From a virus, in IMG/VR virus record IMGVR_UViG_3300050132_000377, positions 1 through 28,652 of that record: DNA of 28,652 nt, one strand, 5' to 3'. Below are positions 21,205 to 28,069 of the stretch, one piece after another; position 1 is the stretch's first letter, and every line of letters begins with the position of its first letter. A program made the translations under genes and the position numbers. The notes beneath the pieces were generated by a model. That model made no database searches. It had not been told where the DNA came from and saw nothing but the letters and a program-made list of their open reading frames with translations.

Positions 21205-21739
21205 CGAAGCGCTCAAACTGCTGACTCCGCTGGCCCTGGGCGATGCTTACAATCGTGACATCGCGATCGAAGGGGCTCATCTGGATCAGGCCGGAGTGCG
21301 TGATGATAATCTGGTAGCTGAACTGTTTGCCAACAGCGCATTTGAGGTGCTTGAATCATGGGAGTGCATCTACGCCACGGCACCGTATTACGACGACACC
21401 CTGTTGATGCGGCAAAACCGAATCGTGCAGAAGATGAGTGAGCTGGGCCGCCTCGATCGCACCTATTTCATCCAACTGGCGGCCTCTCTGGGCTATGCCA
21501 TCGTTTTAGAAGAGTTGCATCCATTCATGCCCGGCTGGAGTGACGCCGGGGACGAGTTGGGTGATGATGTTTGTGATTGGTGCTGGCGGGTCTATTATGC
21601 CGAAGGTGATGCCTACGCCTACAGGGCCGGAATATCAGCCGCCGGGGAATGCCTGAGTTATTCATTCGCCGACATGATGCGCCAGGTATTCAACGACCTG
21701 AAACCTGCCGACACTTTTGTTGAATTTATAGAGGGATAA
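21194..21739 (+). CDS. Baseplate/tail protein, Mu gp48-like DUF2313 (181 aa)
   Basis: GTG start at 21194 inside the end of the J gene, with AGGAG (21183-21187) six bases upstream. The DUF2313 (YmfQ) pattern is clear: LLPxG-type start replaced by LTPLALGDAYNRDIAIEG, then ECIYATAPYYDDTLLMRQNRIVQKMSELGRLDRTYFIQLAASLGY near 53-97 and a C-terminal DMMRQVFNDLKPADTFVEF. It connects the baseplate wedge to the fibres. The usual LLPPG motif at the N-terminus is altered. Cys132 and Cys135 (CDWC) lie in a Trp/Tyr-rich loop typical of the family. Confidence 0.9.
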   Translation: MSHSEALKLLTPLALGDAYNRDIAIEGAHLDQAGVRDDNLVAELFANSAFEVLESWECIYATAPYYDDTLLMRQNRIVQKMSELGRLDRTYFIQLAASLGYAIVLEELHPFMPGWSDAGDELGDDVCDWCWRVYYAEGDAYAYRAGISAAGECLSYSFADMMRQVFNDLKPADTFVEFIEG

Positions 21740-21749
21740 GGAGGAACAC

Positions 21750-22148
21750 ATGGATAGAATAGACTCTTCCGACGGGCTGTTTGCCGAGGGTAATCCGGCT
21801 GGAGGTATTAAGGGCACCAAGGTGACAGCCGTCTGGCTCAACGCCCTCCAGGAGGAGGTAATCGGCAAGGGCGGCAATATCATCACCGCCGTCGTTGAAA
21901 CCACTCTGATCGAGGCCAACGGCGTCCTGTTTGCCAACCCGGCCGAAGGTGCTACAGTAGCCTATCATCTGCCTGTTTATGCTACTGTTGGGGCGCTCAA
22001 GCGCTATAAGATTAAAAACATCGGTCAAGGCGTGGCCAATATCGATGCGACTGATGCTAAAACCATCGACGGCGATTTAATCCTGGTAATGGCGCCCGGC
22101 GATCGCTGTGAATTGGCAAAAGACGGTACCAACTGGCAGACTATTTAA
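21750..22148 (+). CDS. Tail fibre N-terminal/adaptor-like protein (132 aa)
   Basis: SD AGGAGG (21739-21744). It starts MDRIDSSDGLFAEGNPAGGIKGTKVTAVWLNALQEEVI, the motif found at the virion-proximal part of many Mu-like tail fibres (xxGNPAxGxxGTxVTAxWLNAxQEE). It then has a small beta domain (residues 50-132) and stops. It is therefore a short fibre or an adaptor without receptor-binding region. The receptor-binding part may be the next gene, whose C-terminus looks like a fibre tip. Whether the two genes were once a single fibre is not visible: the 25-bp gap has its own SD. Confidence 0.8.
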   Translation: MDRIDSSDGLFAEGNPAGGIKGTKVTAVWLNALQEEVIGKGGNIITAVVETTLIEANGVLFANPAEGATVAYHLPVYATVGALKRYKIKNIGQGVANIDATDAKTIDGDLILVMAPGDRCELAKDGTNWQTI

Positions 22149-22173
22149 CATACTATTTAGGGAGGATTACACG

Positions 22174-23973
22174 ATGAAAAAAGGACTTTTTACACTGTTT
22201 TTACTGATTACGACTGCCCTGCCTGCACTGGCCGCACCGGGCAATACAAGCGGTCCCTGGGGCGTAGATGCAGGAGGATTCAGAAATCTTTCTACGGCCC
22301 TGGCTGCACCAGGCTATTCCGGAAAAACGTTTGTCATTTCTAAACCCATGGCCATCAACAATAAGACCCTACCTACAACCCGCCATATTAAATTTATCGG
22401 CGGTGGTTTCATTAACCCCGCAGCTGGGAAGGTATTCGATTTTGCTGGTCAAAACCCCAAGGCTGGTCTGTATCAAATATTTGGCGGTAGCGGTTCGATT
22501 ACAGGGCTAACAAAGGCATCTCCTGAATGGTGGCCAGGCATGAACTTGGGGCCAGCTGTGGCTGCGATGCCTAATGGTGGTGTTGTGAAGTTGCAGATAG
22601 CAACCTATATTTCACCCTTTATGAGTGATGCAACTACTATGGGTACAAATAATATCCACTTTGCTGGCTCTAAAATGCCCTCAGTAAACGCCGGAAGTAC
22701 GGCGCTGGAAAAAGGAACCATAATTCAAGGGGTATTTTCAATTGAGGCCCATAATGCGTCAGTGAGTGATCTTGGTGTAGATGTGGGTTCAGACTACTGT
22801 ACTGCTGTAGGAGCTACAGCAGGATTGGAGGGGTTAGATGTTACAGGACTAGGTACATTCCCATCACCAACAAACCCATGGAAAGGATTTAGGGCAGAAA
22901 ATATTCAAGTTTTAGGACAAAGCCCCACTACAGTAGCACATGCCTTTCTTATAGATTATGTTGATGGGGCTTTCATCAAAAACATTCACACCAAGTATAA
23001 TGAGCATGGCATCGTATTTAAGGCATTGAACACAACAGCAAGTGGGTTATGGGCTACAGATCATTATGCTGATGGATTGATAATTAGATCGAGCTACTAT
23101 GCAAATGAGAGCAATTCCAATTACTCAGGTATCAATATCACAGCAACTGTTCAGGGGGGTGGTGGAGGACTTCGCATAAGTGCGGAGGATGCCTACATGA
23201 ACAATGAAAATATATCTGATGTTTATGTCAATAATACAACCTATGGATTTTGGACAACTGGGACGGCTCCGTGGGGTAATAGCGGAATGAACCTGACCAA
23301 TGCCAATGTAACTAATATTGGTTCTGGCGGTTATGGGCCGGGTGTTGGATACCAGATTGACCCTACAACAGACCACCTCACTATGAATAATGTGACTGCA
23401 CAACATGGGCTTAGTACCGGTTTTGTGGTTGCGCGTGGCGCGACAAATATTAAAATAAATAATGCAAACTCACTAACCAATGCAGGTTATGGGTATGCAG
23501 TAGATAGTTTGAGCACCAAGATTACAAATAGTAATAGTAATAGTAATACTGCTGGTGGTCTCTATGTTACGACCGCTGTGTCAGTAGATGGCAGCACCTT
23601 CAGTGACGGCATTACTGTTTCTGGGGGTGGAAAGATTATTAACCCCAATGTCCCTTTTACTCCGGTTCATCCCACGCTCCTTAACTCTTGGGTGTATTTT
23701 GGTAATGGCCCTGATGTTTTTTGGTGGCAGGATTATGGCCGTGTGAGATTGATGGGGCTTATCAAAAGTGGCACACTTAGTACAACTATTTTTACACTCC
23801 CTGTAGGGTTCAGACCAGCAACAAACAAACGATTTCCAGTGAGTTGCTGGAACGGGACAACAGGCGTATATGGTGAATTACTTATAGCCTCGACCGGGGA
23901 TGTAAGCTTGCAGTATGGAGCAAACGGTTATCTTTCTCTTGATGGAGTAGAGTTCAGTATGGCTAATGACTAA
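22174..23973 (+). CDS. Beta-helix tail-spike-like protein with N-terminal signal peptide (599 aa)
   Basis: ATG 22174 after a strong SD (GGGAGG, 22160-22165). Residues 1-20 form a textbook Sec signal peptide (MKKGLFTLFLLITTALPALA, AxA cleavage site), odd for a phage structural gene. Residues 20-480 are Gly/Asn/Ser/Thr-rich repeats of the right-handed beta-helix (pectate-lyase-like) kind seen in tail spikes and depolymerases. Residues about 505-599 (SWVYFGNGPDVFWWQDYGRVRLMGLI then IFTLPVGFRP then YLSLDGVEFSMAND) resemble a fibre-tip receptor-binding domain. The base composition is lower in GC than the baseplate genes, suggesting recent exchange. It could be a virion spike, or a secreted enzyme or decoy. 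Catalytic residues are not evident. Confidence 0.8.
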   Translation: MKKGLFTLFLLITTALPALAAPGNTSGPWGVDAGGFRNLSTALAAPGYSGKTFVISKPMAINNKTLPTTRHIKFIGGGFINPAAGKVFDFAGQNPKAGLYQIFGGSGSITGLTKASPEWWPGMNLGPAVAAMPNGGVVKLQIATYISPFMSDATTMGTNNIHFAGSKMPSVNAGSTALEKGTIIQGVFSIEAHNASVSDLGVDVGSDYCTAVGATAGLEGLDVTGLGTFPSPTNPWKGFRAENIQVLGQSPTTVAHAFLIDYVDGAFIKNIHTKYNEHGIVFKALNTTASGLWATDHYADGLIIRSSYYANESNSNYSGINITATVQGGGGGLRISAEDAYMNNENISDVYVNNTTYGFWTTGTAPWGNSGMNLTNANVTNIGSGGYGPGVGYQIDPTTDHLTMNNVTAQHGLSTGFVVARGATNIKINNANSLTNAGYGYAVDSLSTKITNSNSNSNTAGGLYVTTAVSVDGSTFSDGITVSGGGKIINPNVPFTPVHPTLLNSWVYFGNGPDVFWWQDYGRVRLMGLIKSGTLSTTIFTLPVGFRPATNKRFPVSCWNGTTGVYGELLIASTGDVSLQYGANGYLSLDGVEFSMAND

Positions 23974-24011
23974 GGATAACAGTAAATAAAACGAGGTAAC
24001 AAGAAGAGGCA

Positions 24012-24045
24012 GCGACCGGACCATGCTATAACATGATCCGGTCGC
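24012..24045. repeat. Long inverted repeat after the spike gene
   Basis: GCGACCGGACCATG (24012-24025) and CATGATCCGGTCGC (24032-24045) pair over 14 bases with one mismatch around a 6-base loop. No T-run follows on either strand, so it is not a classic intrinsic terminator. It may end or process the long tail mRNA before the methyltransferase gene, or act as a protein-binding site. Confidence 0.6.
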
Positions 24046-24063
24046 CAACCCACAGAATTAGGC

Positions 24064-24146
24064 TGTGAGCCAGCCAAGGCTGCCCCGCTCCGATCAGAGC
24101 ACGGGGAGCCTACCACAAACTCCAAAAACTGACAAGGAGGCTCACA
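24064..24146 (+). promoter_or_regulatory. Structured leader that can hide the Dam gene ribosome binding site
   Basis: TGTGAGCC (24064-24071) is exactly complementary to GGCTCACA (24139-24146), which includes the last GG of the Shine-Dalgarno AAGGAGG (24134-24140). The intervening RNA contains its own hairpin (24077-24111; AGGCT-CCCCG-CTC paired with GAG-CGGGG-AGCCT, with small bulges). The fold would present a long stem with the SD at its base, three bases before the ATG, a layout suited to translational control. Mu mom is controlled at its SD by Com. Whether a similar regulator acts here is unknown. Confidence 0.5.
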
Positions 24147-24148
24147 CA

Positions 24149-24919
24149 ATGAAGCATTATCCAATATTGGCATGGCCCGGTGGAAAGCGCCGCCTGGCAA
24201 AGAAACTGATACCCCTTATCACCAGTCGTCCACACACCTGTTATGTAGAGGAATTCGCAGGCGGTGGCAGTATGTTCTTTCTCAGAGATCCCGCGCAGGT
24301 CGAAGTTCTAAACGATTGCAACGGCGAAGTTATCAACCTCTATCGTGTAGTAAAGAATCACCTTGAGGAATTTTTGCGGCAGTTTAAAAGCGCTCTGGTC
24401 AGCCGCCAGCTTTTCGAGTGGGCAAAAGAAACACCTCCGGAAGTCCTAACCGACATCCAGCGGGCTGCTCGGTATATGTATATACAAAAGCTCTCGTTCG
24501 GGGCTAAAGTTACCGGCCAAACCTTTGGCACTTCTCCCAGTTCTCCGCCACGGTTTAACTATCTGCGGCTGGAGGATGACCTAAGCCAGGCGCATCTCAG
24601 GTTGTCACGGGTATGGGTAGAACATCTGGACTGGCAATCCTGTTTGAACAAGTGGGACCGTGATTATACGCTCCACTTCATGGACCCACCCTATTGGGAA
24701 ACGGAAGGTTACGGTGTCCCCTTTCCGTTGGAGGAATACCACAAGATTGCAGAGGCCATGCGGACCATGAAGGGCTCGGCTGTTCTTACAATCAACGACC
24801 ACCCGGAGATGCAAAAAATCTTCAAGGGATTCGGAATGGAAACAGTAGAAATTAACTATACAATCGGTGGGGCAGGTAAGGGTAAAAACAGGCGGGAATT
24901 GATCTACAAAAACTGGTAA
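24149..24919 (+). CDS. DNA adenine methyltransferase, Dam/D12 class (256 aa)
   Basis: Transfers a methyl group from AdoMet to the N6 of adenine in DNA. I chose ATG 24149 (MKHYPILAWPGGKRRLAKKL), eight bases after AAGGAGG. The frame from 24065 would translate the structured leader. D12-class motifs: WPGGK at 9-13, the AdoMet motif EEFAGGGSMFF at 34-44, NDCN near 55-58, and the catalytic DPPY at 179-182. It is the last gene of the tail operon, the place of mom in Mu. It probably modifies phage DNA to escape host restriction; the target site cannot be read from sequence. A terminator follows at 24926. Confidence 0.92.
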   Translation: MKHYPILAWPGGKRRLAKKLIPLITSRPHTCYVEEFAGGGSMFFLRDPAQVEVLNDCNGEVINLYRVVKNHLEEFLRQFKSALVSRQLFEWAKETPPEVLTDIQRAARYMYIQKLSFGAKVTGQTFGTSPSSPPRFNYLRLEDDLSQAHLRLSRVWVEHLDWQSCLNKWDRDYTLHFMDPPYWETEGYGVPFPLEEYHKIAEAMRTMKGSAVLTINDHPEMQKIFKGFGMETVEINYTIGGAGKGKNRRELIYKNW

Positions 24920-24925
24920 CTTTCA

Positions 24926-24973
24926 GGGGGTGTTTAAGGGCATTAAAATGAGCCTTAAAACCCCCTTCTTTTT
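24926..24973 (+). terminator. Intrinsic terminator T4 after the Dam gene
   Basis: GGGGG...TTTAAGG (24926-24939) pairs with CCTTAAA...CCCCC (24953-24965) with a small bulge, followed by TTCTTTTT. It ends the tail operon. As in the three late modules, the T-run leads directly into a TTTGAAG palindrome. Confidence 0.75.
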
Positions 24974-24986
24974 GAAGTGCTTCACT
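24971..24986 (+). promoter_or_regulatory. Degenerate fourth copy of the late activator palindrome
   Basis: TTTGAAGTGCTTCACT keeps the left arm and the GAAG/CTTC core of TTTGAAGnnCTTCAAA but loses the last two bases of the right arm and the TAGAA extension. At the expected -10 position (25010-25015, AAAATC) there is no good hexamer. No gene follows before the probable phage end. It may be a remnant promoter of a lost right-end gene, or chance conservation next to the terminator. Confidence 0.4.
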
Positions 24987-25160
24987 GCCAAAGCAGATGT
25001 GAATCGCTGAAAATCACTGCCAAACCAATCGGCGCGCTACAATAAGCGATAACGCGTCCGGTGTGCTTTATTGAAATATGTTCTTTATGAAATAAAAACA
25101 CTGGTACTAGGTAGGGCAGCCAGCACATTAAACATCAGCTGCGTCAGATCTGCGTCAGAA
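24982..25160. other. Probable prophage right end: non-coding, short direct repeats
   Basis: No gene is supported here. TCACTGCCAAA occurs twice, at 24982-24992 and 25014-25024 (32 bp apart), and CTTTATTGAAATA (25066-25078) is followed by CTTTATGAAATA (25083-25094). Short tandem repeats of this kind could be transposase-binding sites, as at Mu ends. GCGTCAGA also repeats near 25141 and 25152. The terminal dinucleotide and target duplication cannot be fixed because the left end is not in the window. Confidence 0.4.
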
Positions 25161-25161
25161 A

Positions 25162-25196
25162 ATAAAAAAAAGAGGCTAGCTGATGTGCTAACCTCT
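25162..25196 (-). terminator. Terminator of the tRNA-Lys transcript
   Basis: Read on the minus strand, AGAGGTTAGC and GCTAGCCTCT (25187-25196 with 25171-25180) form a 10-bp stem with a 6-base loop, followed by a run of T (A-tract 25163-25170 on the plus strand). It shows that host DNA starts left of about 25162 and that the phage did not disrupt the tRNA unit. Confidence 0.8.
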
Positions 25197-25214
25197 TGTA
25201 ATAAAGCGGGAATA

Positions 25215-25290
25215 TGGTGGGCACAGTTGGGATCGAACCAACGACCTGCCGATTAAGAGTCGGCTGCTCTACCAGCTAAGCTATGTGCCC
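25215..25290 (-). tRNA. tRNA-Lys (anticodon CTT)
   Basis: A full 76-nt cloverleaf on the minus strand: acceptor GGGCACA/TGTGCCC, D-arm GCTT...GAGC, anticodon stem GCCGA/TCGGC with loop CTCTTAA (anticodon CTT, reading AAG), T-arm GTTGG-TTCGATC-CCAAC, and an encoded ACCA end. It accounts for the chance ORF ending in the peptide LGSNQRPAD on the plus strand. Confidence 0.97.
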
Positions 25291-25322
25291 ATTTCAAGTT
25301 GAGAGACAACGAAGAGTTGTTC

Positions 25323-25351
25323 TTTCTACGCTACTAAGACTAAGAAGTCAA
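25323..25351 (-). promoter_or_regulatory. Promoter of tRNA-Lys
   Basis: On the minus strand TTGACT (25346-25351), 17 bp and TAGAAA (25323-25328). The start would be near 25316, about 26 bases before the mature tRNA. It lies between larE and the tRNA, so the tRNA does not depend on larE transcription. Confidence 0.6.
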
Positions 25352-25374
25352 GTGTGACATGATGGGTGTGTAAA

Positions 25375-26184
25375 TTATTGCGTTTCTTCATTCATGGACC
25401 CGGCTCGATACCCCTGCAGATCGAGCGCCACATAGGTAAAACCGGCTTCTTTCACCAATCTGGTTACGGCGTCCCTTAAGGCTCCGGTTGCACGTTCAAA
25501 CTCCTGTTCACCCAGTTCAATCCTGGCCACGCTTCCGTGATAGCGCACCCGCAGCGTCCGGAATCCCAGACTCCGCAACGATTCTTCGGCCAGACCGACC
25601 TGGCCGACCCGCTCGGGGGTAATGGCGGTTCCGTAGGGAAAACGACTGGAAAGGCAGGCAAAGGCCGGCTTATCCCAAGTCTGCAACCCCAAATTGCGGG
25701 AAAGATCGCGGATGTCCTGCTTGGTGAAACCTGCTTCCTCCAGCGGGCTGCGCACTCGCAGCTCTTCTGCCGCGGTCCGCCCCGGGCGGTGGTCGCCAGC
25801 GTCGTCGATGTTGGTGCCGTCCAACACATAGCCAACTCCTTCCTGATCGGCAATCGCCCTCAATTTACCGAACAGTTCCTTCTTGCAGTAATAACAGCGG
25901 TTGAGAGGATTGTCGCGAAACTCTGGGATATCCAGCTCTTCTGAAACGATCACCAGGTGGCGACCGCCGATTTGTTCGACCAGTTCGCGCGCTTCATTCA
26001 ATTCACGCTCCGGATAGGTTTTTGAAGTAGCCGTAACCGCCAGTGCCCGATTTCCCAACACTTCAGTCGCCACCGCAAACAGCAGCGTCGAATCGACCCC
26101 GCCCGAAAAGCCGATCACGCAGCCACCCATATCGGCCAGAATTGTGCGGAGTCTGTCTGTTTTGTCTTGGAGCAATAAATTCAT
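25375..26184 (-). CDS. larE: LarE-type ATP-dependent sulfur transferase, [4Fe-4S]-type (269 aa)
   Basis: LarE adds sulfur to the pyridinium precursor of the nickel-pincer nucleotide cofactor (lactate racemase and related enzymes). The PP-loop SGGVDS is at residues 27-32, used to adenylate the substrate. Cys97 and Cys100 (NRCYYC) and Cys177 (AFACLSSRFPYG) give the three-cysteine pattern of LarE proteins thought to use an iron-sulfur cluster as sulfur carrier instead of sacrificing a protein cysteine. No larB, larC or larA is nearby, so the substrate-supplying enzymes must be elsewhere, or this homologue has another sulfur-transfer role. It starts 21 bp after the dehydrogenase stop and probably shares its transcript. 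Confidence 0.88.
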   Translation of the reverse strand: MNLLLQDKTDRLRTILADMGGCVIGFSGGVDSTLLFAVATEVLGNRALAVTATSKTYPERELNEARELVEQIGGRHLVIVSEELDIPEFRDNPLNRCYYCKKELFGKLRAIADQEGVGYVLDGTNIDDAGDHRPGRTAAEELRVRSPLEEAGFTKQDIRDLSRNLGLQTWDKPAFACLSSRFPYGTAITPERVGQVGLAEESLRSLGFRTLRVRYHGSVARIELGEQEFERATGALRDAVTRLVKEAGFTYVALDLQGYRAGSMNEETQ

Positions 26185-26205
26185 TGTAGTGGCGACCCTT
26201 TCTTT

Positions 26206-27825
26206 TTACAGCATGTAATCCGTCGAAAGAAAATGAGATTTCCGTTCCCTTACGATGTTGGTGATAATCTCCCGGTTAGCCTCGGTTTCCCGCGCCGCCA
26301 CCACGATTCTGATTGAAAAAACCCGCAAGGCATCGGTGACAGACTGGGTCCCGTCGGCAGAATTTTTCCGCCCATTGAACGGGAAGCTGTCCGGGCTTCG
26401 TTGGCACTGACTGTTGATGTTGATGCGGCAGACCTGGTTGACCAGCGCATCAACCAGTTGGGCCAGCAAATCGGTATTCTGTCCGAAGATGCTTGCCTGC
26501 TGGCCGTAATTTGAGGCCACGACATACTCAATCGGTTCACAAATGTCGTCAAACGGCACAACCGGAATAACAGGCCCGAACTGTTCTTCGTTGTAAATCC
26601 GCATGGCTGGGGTAACCGGATACAACAGCGCCGGATAGAAAAACGAAGCGCTGCTGGCGCCGCCGTCAGGATTCACGATCCGGGCACCGAGAGCTTGGGC
26701 ATCACTTACCAGCCCTTCCAGATAGGCCGGTTTTTCCGGCTCCGGCAGTGGCGTAATGATGACCCCTGGCTCCCAAGTCATGCCGCATTTCAGAGCGCTG
26801 ATCCCTGCGGACATCCGCTGCAGAAAATCATCTACGATTGAGCGGTGTACGAACATGATCTTCAGCGCGGTGCAGCGTTGGCCGTTGTAGGTCAGACTCC
26901 CCTGGATACATTCGGCCACCGCCAGGTCGAGGTCGGCGTCCGGCAGGATGACCGCCGGATTCTTGGCATCCAGTCCCAGTACACAGCGAAGACGGTGAGG
27001 ACGGGGATGAACCGCACGCAGCGCATCAGCTACCCGGTGGGTTCCGATAAAACCGAGCACATCCACCTGCCCGGAGGCCATCAGCGGGGGAACCACGGTT
27101 TCACCTTCTCCGTAAACCGTATTTACGACACCGGCCGGAAACGAATCGCGAAACGTCTCCAAGAGCGGCTGAAAGATCAGAATGCCGAAGCGGGGCGGTT
27201 TCAGCAGGATGGTGTTACCCATCACCAATGCCGGAATCAGGGTGGTAAAAGTTTCATAAAGGGGGAAATTATAGGGGCCCATGCAGAGCACCACCCCCAG
27301 AGGGGCACGTCGAATCTGCCCGATGATCCCCTGCTGGATGACAAAACGGGATGATACCCGATCCAGCTCTTTCAGCGCTTCAATCGTGTCGCGGATATAG
27401 GTCACCGTCCGGTCGAACTCGCGTTCCGCCTCCTTCAGCGATTTGCCGATCTCCCACTGAAGAAGCGTCACGATCTCCACACGCTTTAGCAGCATTACAG
27501 CGGTAAATCGCTGCACGCTCTGGATCCGTTCGCCTACCGACATGGTCGGCCAGACGCCGCGCCCATTTGAATAGGCCAGTGCCGCCACCTCAAGGGTTTC
27601 AAGCGCTGCCGCTTCAGTCAGCAGTGGCGCTTCCCCGACCAGCTTCTGCTGACTTCCCGCAGCGGTACGTATCCAGACAGGAGAGAGCACCTCCTGAAGC
27701 GGCCCCTCCCATCTGCGCAGCTCACCCTGTATCAGGTAGTAATTCTGCCTGACCGGCTGCAATACACGGTACTGTTCGGGAATCTGATGTTCTTCAGGAA
27801 ATAGCGCATCAATTTTATGTATCAT
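26206..27825 (-). CDS. NADP-dependent non-phosphorylating glyceraldehyde-3-phosphate dehydrogenase-like ALDH (539 aa)
   Basis: Aldehyde dehydrogenase superfamily, GapN-like: oxidises glyceraldehyde-3-phosphate to 3-phosphoglycerate with NADP+. GPYNFPLYE (Asn186), NGQRCTALK (catalytic Cys318), EEQFGPVIPV and the C-terminal RININSQCQRSPDSFPFNGRK, shared with GapN enzymes, are visible. The N-terminal 60 residues are longer than in typical GapN. The usual ELGGK motif with the general base Glu is GLDAK here (284-288), with Gly at the Glu position (34 before Cys318), so catalysis or substrate may differ. No strong SD. larE follows 21 bp downstream. The enzyme assignment is good, the substrate less so. 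Confidence 0.85.
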   Translation of the reverse strand: MIHKIDALFPEEHQIPEQYRVLQPVRQNYYLIQGELRRWEGPLQEVLSPVWIRTAAGSQQKLVGEAPLLTEAAALETLEVAALAYSNGRGVWPTMSVGERIQSVQRFTAVMLLKRVEIVTLLQWEIGKSLKEAEREFDRTVTYIRDTIEALKELDRVSSRFVIQQGIIGQIRRAPLGVVLCMGPYNFPLYETFTTLIPALVMGNTILLKPPRFGILIFQPLLETFRDSFPAGVVNTVYGEGETVVPPLMASGQVDVLGFIGTHRVADALRAVHPRPHRLRCVLGLDAKNPAVILPDADLDLAVAECIQGSLTYNGQRCTALKIMFVHRSIVDDFLQRMSAGISALKCGMTWEPGVIITPLPEPEKPAYLEGLVSDAQALGARIVNPDGGASSASFFYPALLYPVTPAMRIYNEEQFGPVIPVVPFDDICEPIEYVVASNYGQQASIFGQNTDLLAQLVDALVNQVCRININSQCQRSPDSFPFNGRKNSADGTQSVTDALRVFSIRIVVAARETEANREIITNIVRERKSHFLSTDYML

Positions 27826-27878
27826 AAGAGAGCTTTCGTAGGTTTTGATTGAGAAATCGGTTCAGGGCCAAATAGCAA

Positions 27879-27903
27879 TGGCCTGCGAATAAATCGCAAG
27901 CCA
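27879..27903. repeat. Inverted repeat between the regulator and the dehydrogenase gene
   Basis: TGGCCTGCGA (27879-27888) and TCGCAAGCCA (27894-27903) pair with one mismatch around ATAAA. A T-run follows only on the plus strand (27907-27911), where no gene ends. On the minus strand it lies between the TetR-type gene and the dehydrogenase gene, so it could be an operator or a weak terminator. The remaining gap (27826-28069) shows nothing else I can name. Confidence 0.4.
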
Positions 27904-28069
27904 CTGTTTTTAATTGGTGCGAAGCTGAGGCAGAACTGAATGTATACCATGTACGTGCTTCAATTACTGACGGGTGAATATACTGTTATTCCAATTCCAA
28001 ATCAAGGCGATATCTTCGTTGGCTCGTTTTCAGCTCCTCAACGTAAGTAGTCATCTGCACACAATACGG

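Larger units (their letters stand above)
1..25160 (+). mobile_element. Mu-like myovirus prophage, late region and right end (left end outside window)
   Basis: More than twenty consecutive plus-strand genes follow the gene order of phage Mu from lysis through gp25-gp48 and tail fibre, with frequent ATGA or TAATG overlaps. DUF935 portal, MuF, gpG, Mu-type protease I, DUF1320, DUF1834, DUF2635, sheath, tube, DNA-circulation N and gp44-gp48 homologues are all recognisable. The region to the right of about 25160 is host-like: a tRNA with its own terminator and minus-strand metabolic genes. No repressor, transposase or early gene is in the window, so the element continues beyond the left edge. The right terminus cannot be placed exactly. 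It must lie after the Dam gene (24919) and before the A-tract of the tRNA terminator (25162). The late genes look intact, so the phage could be functional, but this cannot be decided without the left end. Confidence 0.92.

Noticed and set aside
24065-24148. N-terminal extension of the Dam gene
   Set aside because: It would translate the structured leader; ATG 24149 has a perfect SD and the family start.
24942-24947. Minus-strand -10 (TTTAAT) at 31.5 bp from the fourth palindrome
   Set aside because: It lies in the loop of terminator T4 and would transcribe antisense to Dam; the bases are explained by the terminator.
25071-25256. 61-residue plus-strand ORF
   Set aside because: Its end is the antisense of tRNA-Lys and its middle the tRNA terminator; it is a chance frame.
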